IMG/VR virus record: IMGVR_UViG_3300035663_000029
Span: 1 to 41,094 of that record
Source of the DNA: a virus
DNA length: 41,094 nt
Direction: 5' to 3' (one strand)
The position numbers and the translations under genes are program-made. A model generated the notes under the pieces. It was given only the letters and a program-made list of their open reading frames with translations. It was not told the origin of the DNA and ran no database searches. The number at the start of each line of letters is the position of its first letter. Within the stretch, counting starts at the first letter, position 1. Shown here piece by piece: positions 22,468 through 30,486 of the stretch.

Positions 22468-25146
22468 TTATTCGTCATTCTTTAGAATTTCATGTACATA
22501 ATGCACAAGAATAGCAGTTAGCGTTGCAATTCCAGCAATTCTCTGAGTTACCCCAGAAAGCGTAATGTAGACAACAAGGCTTCCTGCGAGGGTAAATGCC
22601 AATCCAGCAGTAATATCCCACATCTTTTTGCTAAAACCAAACCAATTAAACTTTTTCATTTCTTTACCCTCCCTTGTATAATACTTGTATATACTATTTT
22701 TTGCAAAATCTTCACCATCGTCTTCTCCTGGACCTGCAATTTCTCCAGAGAACCCGCCTTCTGATTCTTCTTCTTTTCTAGAACGACCTTCGGTTCCCCC
22801 AGAACTTCCAGAGCTTCCAGAACCACCAGACCCTCCCGAACCACCAGATCCACCAGATGAACCACCAGTGCTTCCTCCAGTAGATGCAGAGCCAACAGCT
22901 ATTGCAGCTACTGCGGCTGTTGCAGCCAAGATTGATTTACGGGTTCCAACATCAATAGATGAACCTGTTGGGATGTAGTCATCAAACCCATCTCCATAGA
23001 TGTCAACTTCTTCCTCAAACGATTCCTTAATTTCAGCAGGAGCGTCAGTAAGCGCTGTTGCTAATTCTGTTTTCTGCTCTTCGGTAAATTGATCTGGCTC
23101 AATTGCAGCGAATACTTCCGCAATTTGTTCAATAGGAAGTTCTTCAAAGTTTCCATTTTCAATAACTGCAATCGCAGTATCTGGATCAATTGTCTCTTCA
23201 CTGATTGCGTCAATGACATTTTCTAGTGCGTCAACTGATTCAATGTTTTCAATAACATCCAGAACCTCTTCTGCCGAAAGGCTGTCTAGGATTTCTGTCA
23301 ACTGCTCCACAGATACTTCTTCAAAAACCTGATCTAGTTGCTCAACAGAAAGTGTGTCAATTAAATATATGACATCTTCCACAGAAGCGTTCATAATCTC
23401 ATCAATGACTTGACCAACCTGCTCTTCCGTTAATACCTCTTCAGTTATAACAACTTCAAACTCTGGAATAAAAGTGTCCACAATTTCAGGTTCTGAAATT
23501 TCGGTATCTATGATTTCAAAGTCTGGCAGGCTGGTGTCCACTTCAACTTCTTCTAAAATTGAGTCTATGGGTTCAAACTCAGGTACCGTAATTGCTGGTT
23601 CCTCAATTACCGTTTCAATCTCAGGTAGGGGCTCAGAGGGCTCTGGGAGCTCCACTGTTGTATTTATAGGTGGATATACAATGACAGGGGGCTCTGGTAT
23701 ATTTATAAAAACTGTGGTGGTGGTGGTTGTAGACGCAGCGGGTTCAGATGTTGTTATGTCAATAACTTCTTGAGGACCATACAGGCAATTCCCAACCCCT
23801 TCCCCCACACATGGAGATGTACCTGCTTGAATTTTAAATCGTACAGAGCCATAGCCAGTCTGTGAGGATGGGTTGATTGTGTAAGTAGTGTTTGCGCCAT
23901 ATGTCCAGACACCCCAGCCGCCAGACTCTACCCCGTTATTCAAATCATAAAAAAGAATGTTGTACATGTATGGCTGTGTATTGCTTGCATTCGGTGCATC
24001 CCAATTTAGAGTTACACTTCCATTTTCATTCGCTGTAGCTGTTAAATTTTGAATTGAATTAAAGTAGGGTGCAATACTGGTGGTCGTGGTGGTAGTTGTA
24101 GTAGTGGTTGTATTTGGAACTGTTGTTGTAGTGGTTGTGGTGGTTGTAGTGGTGGTTGTAGTGGTCGTGGTTGTAGTAGTCGCTTCTGTAGTAGTCGTTG
24201 GGGGGAGTGTTGGAGCAGTTTCGTTATTTGGCTCAACCCCGCCAAATGTTTCGCAAGATCCACCCTGAACACATTTCTGCGTTGAGCCTATTTCATCATC
24301 AACCATCAACACTGGCGATAAACCTTGGTCATCTAAGTTAAATGATGTAAAACCAAGTTTGTATGTTCCTGATACAGAAACTTCATAAGTTGACACTTGC
24401 CAGCCAGTAGCACCGTAGGAGTTTGTTGAATAGTCTCCTGTGCCTGGATTTGTAAAACCAAGAAGTGCATATGATTGTTCAAAATTATTTACAGTTATAA
24501 CTGGAGTAGATGCAACGGTGACAGGGACAAGTGAGGTAATTGAGCCATCATTAAATGGAACATAATCAGTTGCCATGTAGTTCCAAGACATTGTGTAAAC
24601 TATTCCTGCGGTTAATTGAACTTCACGAGTAATCCATGCAGCATCGGTTGGATTGCCAGCACCAAAACCAGCAGCAGAAGCCTGTTGTGCAAGCATGGTT
24701 CTGATTGCAGAATTATTTGCTCCAGAAAGACCAACGGCATTAGTTGCTTGGTCAAATGTTTGCTGACCTCTTGGTTGTAGGGCAACAGCATAAGTCCCAC
24801 CCTTTGGAGAAAAAGTCCAGCTACCAGCAGCGACTGCAGGAGCATAGTATGGATTTGGGCTGCCATTTGAAAGTGTTGGACTTCCCATCGCCCCATTTGC
24901 GCCATGAGTAAAAGTTCTTGAACCATTAAAGATTGTTACGCCAGTACCGTTCCCATTAATTGAAGACCCAAGGGTTCCTGTTTGTGATCCTCTTGACCAG
25001 CCAGTAAAGGTATTATCTTCAAATCCCGCATCTGGAATGGAGACAGGGTTTGCGTTTGCATATGGGGAAGAAACAAATATAGATACAAAAGATACAATTA
25101 ACGCAGGGAGTATCGCCCAAGAGCCTTTACGAAAGTTAATGTTCAC
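22468..25146 (-). CDS. secreted, membrane-anchored Thr-rich surface protein
   Basis: An 892-aa protein starting at GTG, 6 nt after a TATAAT box. Residues 1-33 are a Sec signal peptide (basic start, hydrophobic core, ANANP cleavage region). A beta-rich ectodomain (about 34-310) starts DAGFEDNTFTGWSRG and ends near a C-V-Q-G-G-S-C pair, like carbohydrate-binding beta-sandwiches. A poly-Thr tract (about 315-360) is followed by an Fn3-like domain (about 362-475) and a Pro/Glu/Ile-rich stretch. Helical repeats of about 13 residues (such as VEQLDQVFEEVS) lie at about 590-700, then a Gly/Ser tract at about 755-790. Two hydrophobic segments near 840-885 anchor the C-terminus. This is the build of a cell-surface protein, not a virion part. 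It may shield, mark or bind the infected cell, for example by excluding other phages. Function is not known. Confidence 0.8.
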   Translation of the reverse strand: MNINFRKGSWAILPALIVSFVSIFVSSPYANANPVSIPDAGFEDNTFTGWSRGSQTGTLGSSINGNGTGVTIFNGSRTFTHGANGAMGSPTLSNGSPNPYYAPAVAAGSWTFSPKGGTYAVALQPRGQQTFDQATNAVGLSGANNSAIRTMLAQQASAAGFGAGNPTDAAWITREVQLTAGIVYTMSWNYMATDYVPFNDGSITSLVPVTVASTPVITVNNFEQSYALLGFTNPGTGDYSTNSYGATGWQVSTYEVSVSGTYKLGFTSFNLDDQGLSPVLMVDDEIGSTQKCVQGGSCETFGGVEPNNETAPTLPPTTTTEATTTTTTTTTTTTTTTTTTTTVPNTTTTTTTTTTTSIAPYFNSIQNLTATANENGSVTLNWDAPNASNTQPYMYNILFYDLNNGVESGGWGVWTYGANTTYTINPSSQTGYGSVRFKIQAGTSPCVGEGVGNCLYGPQEVIDITTSEPAASTTTTTTVFINIPEPPVIVYPPINTTVELPEPSEPLPEIETVIEEPAITVPEFEPIDSILEEVEVDTSLPDFEIIDTEISEPEIVDTFIPEFEVVITEEVLTEEQVGQVIDEIMNASVEDVIYLIDTLSVEQLDQVFEEVSVEQLTEILDSLSAEEVLDVIENIESVDALENVIDAISEETIDPDTAIAVIENGNFEELPIEQIAEVFAAIEPDQFTEEQKTELATALTDAPAEIKESFEEEVDIYGDGFDDYIPTGSSIDVGTRKSILAATAAVAAIAVGSASTGGSTGGSSGGSGGSGGSGGSGSSGSSGGTEGRSRKEEESEGGFSGEIAGPGEDDGEDFAKNSIYKYYTREGKEMKKFNWFGFSKKMWDITAGLAFTLAGSLVVYITLSGVTQRIAGIATLTAILVHYVHEILKNDE
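24080..24200 (-). repeat. trinucleotide (ACN) tract encoding poly-Thr
   Basis: On the minus strand this stretch is built almost wholly of ACA/ACC/ACT codons, broken by a short V-P-N segment, and encodes the Thr-rich linker of the surface protein. Such tracts are prone to slippage in multiples of three and are likely O-glycosylation sites if the host has the pathway. Confidence 0.8.
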
Positions 25147-25152
25147 ATAAAG

Positions 25153-25182
25153 ATTATAACTTAGAAAAAGTTAATTTGACAA
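25153..25182 (-). promoter_or_regulatory. sigma70-type promoter for surface-protein gene
   Basis: On the minus strand TTGTCA (25182-25177), an 18-nt spacer, and TATAAT (25158-25153). The -10 box ends 6 nt before the GTG start, so the mRNA would be leaderless or nearly so, and no Shine-Dalgarno is present. This is the best-formed promoter in the window, and it gives the surface protein and perhaps the lysis genes their own transcript. Confidence 0.75.
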
Positions 25183-25236
25183 AAGTTTTAAACCTATTAA
25201 ATAGAATAACGATAAATATAATACTGAACGGGCACA

Positions 25237-25527
25237 TTAAAACCACCACCAATATTTAATTATTGATGCAGAAGCAAGAAACACCCATGCGATATTAAAC
25301 CAAATAATGGTTGGCATAGTCTTAATTGTTGATGTCAGAATTAAAGCCAAACTTGACACAAGAGCAAATATATATAACCACCAAAACTGCACCCCAAACA
25401 ACAGACCTGGAAATATGATGGCGATCTTAGTCATAAAAGCCCAAGCTTCAACTATATTTGTCTTAGTCCAATATTCACGACTGCCCCATTTTTTTGAAAC
25501 AGATTTAATGTCTTTAAAACTAAGCAT
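25237..25527 (-). CDS. small integral membrane protein
   Basis: A 96-aa protein with a polar N-terminal 28 residues (MLSFKDIKSVSKKWGSREYW) and then about three hydrophobic segments at roughly 31-48, 50-66 and 72-93, ending in the aromatic run IIKYWWWF. The ATG overlaps the stop of the upstream oxygenase-like gene by one base (TAATG), so it belongs to the accessory cluster. No family is recognised. It could anchor the cluster enzymes at the membrane or act on a membrane-bound substrate. A holin-like role is possible but its position outside the lysis cassette argues against it. Confidence 0.6.
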   Translation of the reverse strand: MLSFKDIKSVSKKWGSREYWTKTNIVEAWAFMTKIAIIFPGLLFGVQFWWLYIFALVSSLALILTSTIKTMPTIIWFNIAWVFLASASIIKYWWWF

Positions 25528-26258
25528 TAGATAACAATCAACTCTAACTGATCTTCTTGATTCATTTCTATTGAAGTTGGATTTCCAACAATATCAAAGT
25601 CAACTAAATTATTTTTTATTTGATCAATTTGATTATATTTTGAAAGAACAATATCAAATGAAAGAGTTACTCTTTCAGAATCTCCATTGTGGATACTACT
25701 TCCGTGAGGAATGAATGATGGGAACAAGGTTAGCAATCCTGGTTCATTTTCTGATTCATACCCCTTGCTTGGGAGAAATGGGTTGTAGAATTTAGTAACC
25801 GTACCCTCACTAGCAAGGACAAGATTCCCTGATAGATGAGTCCAGGGTCCATGAGCATGGTTATGTATATTTATATTTTGCCCTTTCCTCATGACATTTG
25901 CCCAGCAAAGTATTTTTACATCAAATCTTTCCACTCCAAGAGCTTCTATATAGGCAATATACATTTGATGAATACATTGTTTTACAAGCGCAATTTCTGG
26001 TTCATCCCATCTAAATACATTGTAAGAGCAGAATCTTACAGTTAAGCTATCTTTGCCAAGAGAACTACCTTCATCACTATAACCAGCAGTATCTAGAGCT
26101 GGTATCTCGTCAATAATCAACTGCTCTTTGCTTAAAATAATATCTGCCAATCTTTGTGCAAGACCTGGGGGAATTATGAAGTCCTCGGCTAAACTAAACT
26201 TCCATTCAGGGGCAAGAGGGCTTTTTTTTTCATTATTTTTTGATGTAAGAATTCTCAT
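25527..26258 (-). CDS. 2OG-Fe(II) oxygenase-like protein (2OG-FeII_Oxy_5 type)
   Basis: A 243-aa protein with the layout of the putative 2OG-Fe(II) oxygenase family TIGR02466/2OG-FeII_Oxy_5, common in marine phages. CWANVMRKGQNINIHNHAHG at 118-137 supplies a His cluster (H132, H134, H136). LSGNLVLAS at 142-150 is the usual following strand. LFPSFIPHG gives H185, and SERVTLSFDI gives R196, expected to bind the 2-oxoglutarate carboxylate. The first metal motif reads H-x-H rather than H-x-D, as in other members of this family. The start overlaps the halogenase stop (TAATG) with AGGAG just upstream. The hydroxylated substrate is unknown; coupling to the halogenase suggests a shared target or pathway. 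Confidence 0.75.
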   Translation of the reverse strand: MRILTSKNNEKKSPLAPEWKFSLAEDFIIPPGLAQRLADIILSKEQLIIDEIPALDTAGYSDEGSSLGKDSLTVRFCSYNVFRWDEPEIALVKQCIHQMYIAYIEALGVERFDVKILCWANVMRKGQNINIHNHAHGPWTHLSGNLVLASEGTVTKFYNPFLPSKGYESENEPGLLTLFPSFIPHGSSIHNGDSERVTLSFDIVLSKYNQIDQIKNNLVDFDIVGNPTSIEMNQEDQLELIVI

Positions 26259-27760
26259 TATACTCCTAAAAACTCATTATGAGTAATACAAATATTTTCA
26301 AGACTAGATGTTTTTTCTAAATAATTGCTATACATGCTAATGAATTCGGGTGTGAATAGACCATTGTAAAGCATTTCTTGTTGTATTGTAGATTTATCTA
26401 TATAACCAACACCCATTAAAATAGCAATATAACCATACAAACCAAACATTGAAACATTGTTTATATCATCATATGAAATAATATTTTGTTTACATTTTTC
26501 TAAAAGAAGATCCACACCTTCTGTTGGGCGATATTCTTTTTTATAATTTTTCCAAAAATCATTATTTTTTTTATCTGTTAAATAATGTATGTATATAAAA
26601 TCAATAATCTCTTTATTGCTCTCAACAAAAAAATTGTTATAAAGATCTATATTGTATTTATTTATATTTTTAACAAAGTTTCTATTTGACAAAATTTTCT
26701 TTAAATATCTTGCTGTTCCTAGTAAAGATGTTGCTTCTAATGGTTCAACAAATCCGCTTGATAAACCAATAGCGGCGCAATTATTGATCCATGACTTTTC
26801 ATAGTACCCAGCTTCAAAATTAAATGTATTTACAATCTCAACATCAGTATTAAAATATTTGTCAATTTCATCTTTAGCTTCATCTTTACTAATATATTCA
26901 TTGTTAAAAACATAGCCAGCACCAACTCTTGTTTGTGTTGGTATATTCCACATCCACCCATAATCCATCGCTATGGCTTCCGTGTATGGTTTTATTTCAT
27001 TCTTATTTTTTAAGAAAAATGCCATTGCGGAGTTCATTGGTAAATGCTCTTTATATGATATCCACTTTGCCTTATAAAAAGAGCCAATAATTAATCTCTT
27101 AAAACCACTGCAATCAAAAACAAAATCGCAATCATAATTAGTATTATTATTGCAAGATAATGACTGTATGAATCCATCACTATCTGTATTTATTTTTTGA
27201 ACAATTGCATCAACATGATTAACACCTCTTGATATTGCAACTTTTTTTAAAAACTCAGCCAGCTTTCTTGCGTTGAAATGAACAGCGAAACTAGATATAG
27301 ATCGGCTACCATTCACATCCGTTGGTGGTTTATTAAACGGAACCATATTTTTTTCACTCAATCTTCCAACCCAATCAATTCTCTTAAAAGAATTATTTTG
27401 GTAGAAGTCAAAAAGCATTAAATCAAGTGAGTTAGTTCCTGTAAAATTAGAGAAGGGTTTAACTGAATCAATGGCTAAATCACCTATTGGTTTAAATGTA
27501 TAGTAATAATCCTGACTTGACCAATTAGTAAATTTGATACCATTTTTAATTGTTGCATCACAATTTTTAATCAAATCTAATACTGATATTCCTAAAAATT
27601 GCATTAAATCAACAACGCCTGGAACAGTACCTTCGCCCGCTCCAAGAATACCAATCTCTTCACTTTCAATAACGGTAACATCAGATTCGGGGTGCATCCT
27701 TTTGCAATACAATGCCGATAGCCAACCAGCAGTTCCTCCACCAACAACAATAAATTTCAT
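26258..27760 (-). CDS. flavin-dependent (tryptophan-type) halogenase
   Basis: A 500-aa enzyme, normal length for the family. The N-terminal GGGTAGWLSAL (7-17) is the FAD-binding halogenase signature. GAGEGTVP follows at 40-47. K72 in ATIKNGIKF matches the catalytic Lys79 of PrnA. The family box GWMWNIP is at 268-274. FVEPLEATSL at 337-346 places E342 at the PrnA Glu346 position, with T344/S345 at the chloride site. All key residues are therefore present. Such enzymes use reduced FAD, O2 and halide to halogenate electron-rich rings such as indole or phenols. The ATG overlaps the upstream stop as ATGA. Viral relatives are known, for example VirX1 of a cyanophage. No flavin reductase is seen here, so the host would supply FADH2. 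The substrate is unknown. Confidence 0.92.
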   Translation of the reverse strand: MKFIVVGGGTAGWLSALYCKRMHPESDVTVIESEEIGILGAGEGTVPGVVDLMQFLGISVLDLIKNCDATIKNGIKFTNWSSQDYYYTFKPIGDLAIDSVKPFSNFTGTNSLDLMLFDFYQNNSFKRIDWVGRLSEKNMVPFNKPPTDVNGSRSISSFAVHFNARKLAEFLKKVAISRGVNHVDAIVQKINTDSDGFIQSLSCNNNTNYDCDFVFDCSGFKRLIIGSFYKAKWISYKEHLPMNSAMAFFLKNKNEIKPYTEAIAMDYGWMWNIPTQTRVGAGYVFNNEYISKDEAKDEIDKYFNTDVEIVNTFNFEAGYYEKSWINNCAAIGLSSGFVEPLEATSLLGTARYLKKILSNRNFVKNINKYNIDLYNNFFVESNKEIIDFIYIHYLTDKKNNDFWKNYKKEYRPTEGVDLLLEKCKQNIISYDDINNVSMFGLYGYIAILMGVGYIDKSTIQQEMLYNGLFTPEFISMYSNYLEKTSSLENICITHNEFLGV

Positions 27761-28506
27761 TGATCTATTAAATTGTTCTTAATTTCTTTAAGAACAATTT
27801 CTCTCATTGAAGATTCTTTGAAATATTGATATCTTGGTAATAATTTTGACCATTTTCTAAGTATCTTGAAATTAATTAGTGTTGTTGCAATATTAAACAA
27901 TTTTGGTGTCATTGAATATCTTTTGAGCACAACCTCTTTATCAGTATGAAATTCCCAATACATCAATGGATCTCCCTCTGGCACATGTAATTTATTATTA
28001 TCGGACCAAAGATTGAACTCAGCCATTAGCGGTCTATACCATCTTCCAATGTCAAACTGACCTGGCACAATAGCGCCATACTTCAAATGCTCGGCTTTAT
28101 GAAAAAATGGCGATGTCATTGAGACTTCCAGACTTTCTTCTGCAAATAGACCGAACGCCATTTGATATTCAACTAAGTATTGATTCCTAAGCGTTGGTGC
28201 ATGAGGCATATATGCGGGAGTATTTGTATTTCTTGTATTTACATATCGGATATCTGGATATCCGTCATCATTTATAAAAACCTCAATTTCGGTTTCTGCA
28301 ACATTTTTGATAACATATGTTCGCTTAAGTTTTTCAGACACAGCGGGGCAATTCATGAAGTTTGCAAATTCATCTTTTGGTTCAAAGTTTTTAATTAGAT
28401 CTCTATAGACATTTTCTGGTTTTCTATATAAAACATCTAGGTTAATATCTTTTTTAGGATCCCACCAAGGGCACCAATAAACCACTATTTGATTATTTTT
28501 TTTCAT
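27757..28506 (-). CDS. unknown accessory protein, related to the next upstream gene product
   Basis: A 249-aa protein beginning KKNNQIVVYWCPWWDPKKD. It has no signal peptide or membrane segment. The C-terminal half carries LEVSMTSPFFH, a G-Q-F-D-I-G segment and K-L-H-V-P-E-G-D-P-L-M-Y-W, which line up in order with VSIMFQHPANR, G-I-V-D-A-D-Y-G and F-L-I-P-E-G-T-P-M-Y in the 264-aa protein upstream. The two are probably distant paralogues with a cupin or jelly-roll-like core. Its stop overlaps the halogenase start (ATGA), implying co-translation with it. Function unknown; a substrate-binding or carrier role for the halogenase/oxygenase cluster is possible. Confidence 0.6.
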   Translation of the reverse strand: MKKNNQIVVYWCPWWDPKKDINLDVLYRKPENVYRDLIKNFEPKDEFANFMNCPAVSEKLKRTYVIKNVAETEIEVFINDDGYPDIRYVNTRNTNTPAYMPHAPTLRNQYLVEYQMAFGLFAEESLEVSMTSPFFHKAEHLKYGAIVPGQFDIGRWYRPLMAEFNLWSDNNKLHVPEGDPLMYWEFHTDKEVVLKRYSMTPKLFNIATTLINFKILRKWSKLLPRYQYFKESSMREIVLKEIKNNLIDQ

Positions 28507-28511
28507 AAGAA

Positions 28512-29306
28512 TTAATCATATCTCTTCTTATGCCATAGATATCTAGTGTATCCACTTGTGAAATACTTTCTGAGAATAGAGCTCTTTTTCATAACTTCAT
28601 ACAAATCATACTTTTCTAACTCATATTTCCAATTTCTTCTTACCATTGGAACAAGTTGATACATCGGTGTCCCTTCTGGGATTAAGAATTCGGTATATTC
28701 TTTTTTGATATAAAAAGGGATTGTTCCTTGACCACTTACATATCCGTAATCAGCATCCACGATTCCAGACAGTGTAACGAACGGAAGGTCATAGCGGTTT
28801 GCAGGGTGTTGAAACATTATTGAGACATCCTTTGGGGTATCCGCAACCCAGTTCTCCATCCAAACAAACTCAATAGGATGATAACCATCTGGCATTTTCT
28901 GAATAGGAACACCTTTGGGATATTGCCTTGTTCTTATCATTTCCGTTCCTGGAATTCTTAACGGAGAGTTTGTTGTAACAATATGATTACCATCTTTATC
29001 ATAATCTATTGTTACATAAATATCAGCCCAAGTTGATTGAATATATCCACCCGTCATTGCATCATAATAAGGCATACATCTTTTTACAGTCGTATTCAAA
29101 CCTGGGGCTGCTGTCATGTAATCTGGCTTATCAGTAAGAAATTGAGGTATTACCTTATACCACTCTGGGATAAAATCCCTTGCTGGTCTTGGAGGAACCT
29201 GAGCAGATTCTGCTGAAGCGGTTACTGGGATAAACTTAATGAGATTTTTTTTCTTATCTCTTTTTCTTTCATAAGCCTTATCTCTTTTATAAAAATCTTT
29301 TGTCAT
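28512..29306 (-). CDS. unknown accessory protein (DUF6065-like style)
   Basis: A 264-aa protein with a very basic first 22 residues (FYKRDKAYERKRDKKKN) and then a beta-rich body. The conserved-looking core is W-V-A-D-T-P-K-D-V-S-I-M-F-Q-H-P-A-N-R, L-P-F-V-T-L-S-G-I-V-D-A-D-Y-G and F-L-I-P-E-G-T-P-M-Y-Q-L. I associate this with a phage and bacterial family of unknown function (DUF6065-like), but could not verify it. The histidine and acidic residues could bind a metal in a cupin-like pocket. The ATG overlaps the dioxygenase stop (ATGA). The distant similarity to the downstream 249-aa protein suggests duplication within the cluster. Confidence 0.6.
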   Translation of the reverse strand: MTKDFYKRDKAYERKRDKKKNLIKFIPVTASAESAQVPPRPARDFIPEWYKVIPQFLTDKPDYMTAAPGLNTTVKRCMPYYDAMTGGYIQSTWADIYVTIDYDKDGNHIVTTNSPLRIPGTEMIRTRQYPKGVPIQKMPDGYHPIEFVWMENWVADTPKDVSIMFQHPANRYDLPFVTLSGIVDADYGYVSGQGTIPFYIKKEYTEFLIPEGTPMYQLVPMVRRNWKYELEKYDLYEVMKKSSILRKYFTSGYTRYLWHKKRYD

Positions 29307-29923
29307 TTAAATCTTGGTCCTTCCATCCACACAACTAAACTTCTCCGTACACCATCTGTTACAGGAGTAACACGATGCATTGCAAAAGAAGGAAAAAATA
29401 TCGCACTACCTTTTGTTTGCTTTATCACATACTCAGGCTCACCCTCTGGCATAATACCCAATTCAAAACTACCGCCCTCGTAGGAATCTTCATCTGACAG
29501 AAATACCGAAACAGATAGCTTTCTTGTTAAAGAAACAGCATCCCCTTCGCCCTCTTTATTTGTTTGCATGTCATAATGCCATGCATAATGATTATGCCGA
29601 TTATTGTACTCTGCGTATTGAATTTTTTCAAAACCCCAAATATCATAATTAAAATAATTATTATTTACATAATCAGTCACTTCTTTTATTCTTTCAAATA
29701 TTAAACCATTCTCTTCTTTCGGGAAAAGAAAAGTGGATTGAGATCTACGAACATAGTGATCAACATTGTCCATCACCCCAAGTGATGAATCTTGCAGTCT
29801 TTCATTTTTTGAAACATATTCAATAATATCGTCACATTCCTGATTGGAAAAGATATTATCTAAAACAATAAATGGTCTACTTAGACTGTAATGCCTGTTG
29901 TGATTAATTACAATATTTCCCAT
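29303..29923 (-). CDS. 2OG-Fe(II) dioxygenase (prolyl 4-hydroxylase/PKHD-like)
   Basis: A 206-aa enzyme with all residues of the 2-oxoglutarate/Fe(II) facial triad. HYAWHYDMQ gives H116 and D118, SFAMHRVTPV gives H183, and GVRRSLVVW at 191-199 supplies the Arg that binds 2-oxoglutarate. EGGSFELG lies between them, as in PiuC/YbiX-type hydroxylases. Such enzymes hydroxylate proline, lysine or small molecules. It is the first catalytic gene of the accessory cluster and is translationally coupled to the following gene (ATGA). Phage-borne enzymes of this type are frequent in aquatic phages, with targets mostly unknown. Confidence 0.88.
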   Translation of the reverse strand: MGNIVINHNRHYSLSRPFIVLDNIFSNQECDDIIEYVSKNERLQDSSLGVMDNVDHYVRRSQSTFLFPKEENGLIFERIKEVTDYVNNNYFNYDIWGFEKIQYAEYNNRHNHYAWHYDMQTNKEGEGDAVSLTRKLSVSVFLSDEDSYEGGSFELGIMPEGEPEYVIKQTKGSAIFFPSFAMHRVTPVTDGVRRSLVVWMEGPRFK

Positions 29924-29925
29924 TT

Positions 29926-30312
29926 CTACCTATTCCTATCGTGATAAAAACTATCTAATACACCTCTAATACTATTTATACGATCTAGATCTGATTGAGA
30001 TAAAGATGTGGACTGTGTTAGTGCTTTTCTATACTCTGGATATTCGTGGAACACCAGTTTATAATAATGATTAACGAGCGTGATTGCTCCGTAGACAGCG
30101 GAAGTATCTAAATACATTTTGTCAGACAATGCTTCTTTCAAGATTAAAAATTGGTTATCAACATGTTCAATAACAGCATTTGTAATATCAAACAAGATTT
30201 CTGGATGGGCATCAAATATACCAAAAAATTCTACTGTTTGACCAATAAAATAAAACTGACCTTCATAAATAACAACTGGACCGTGAATTGATTGCTTTAT
30301 TTCATAGCTCAT
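29926..30312 (-). CDS. unknown protein at the head of the accessory cluster
   Basis: A 128-aa protein, with beta strands in the first 30 residues (GPVVIYEGQFYFIGQTVEFFG) and then mostly helical sequence (ILFDITNAVIEHVDNQFLILKEALSDK, then a C-terminal helix ending in FYHDRNR). There are no Cys residues, catalytic motif or membrane segment. Its stop is 2 nt before the start of the dioxygenase gene, so the two are probably co-expressed. I do not recognise the family. It may be a partner or regulator of the cluster enzymes. Confidence 0.55.
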   Translation of the reverse strand: MSYEIKQSIHGPVVIYEGQFYFIGQTVEFFGIFDAHPEILFDITNAVIEHVDNQFLILKEALSDKMYLDTSAVYGAITLVNHYYKLVFHEYPEYRKALTQSTSLSQSDLDRINSIRGVLDSFYHDRNR

Positions 30313-30321
30313 GAGTCAATT

Positions 30322-30477
30322 TTACCACTTTTCAAGCGGGCATGTTGAATTTGGGAGCTGAACTTTAATTCTCATAAAACATCCGCACTCTTTACAGGTG
30401 TTTGTTGGTTTAAAAAACCTTGGACATTTCTTGCAAATATCAAGTCTTTGCTCAGGTAGCGATTTAATGTCGCTCAT
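30322..30477 (-). CDS. small Cys-rich putative zinc-ribbon protein (copy 1)
   Basis: A 51-aa protein in an otherwise unassigned gap. The ATG at 30477 is preceded by AGGGG. Cysteines at 15, 18, 28, 31, 33 and 46 form C-x2-C, then C-x2-C-x-C-F, and the C-terminus is C-P-L-E-K-W. The same skeleton, including the final C-P-x-x-K-W, is found in the 57-aa protein at 15938-16111. Two C-x2-C pairs strongly suggest a zinc-bound ribbon. It follows an adhesin gene, just as the other copy does. Function unknown. Confidence 0.65.
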   Translation of the reverse strand: MSDIKSLPEQRLDICKKCPRFFKPTNTCKECGCFMRIKVQLPNSTCPLEKW

Positions 30478-30486
30478 CACTAACCC

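Noticed and set aside
24080-24268. Plus-strand open frame encoding poly-Val
   Set aside because: It is the antisense of the poly-Thr codon tract of the surface protein and has no start signal or family likeness.
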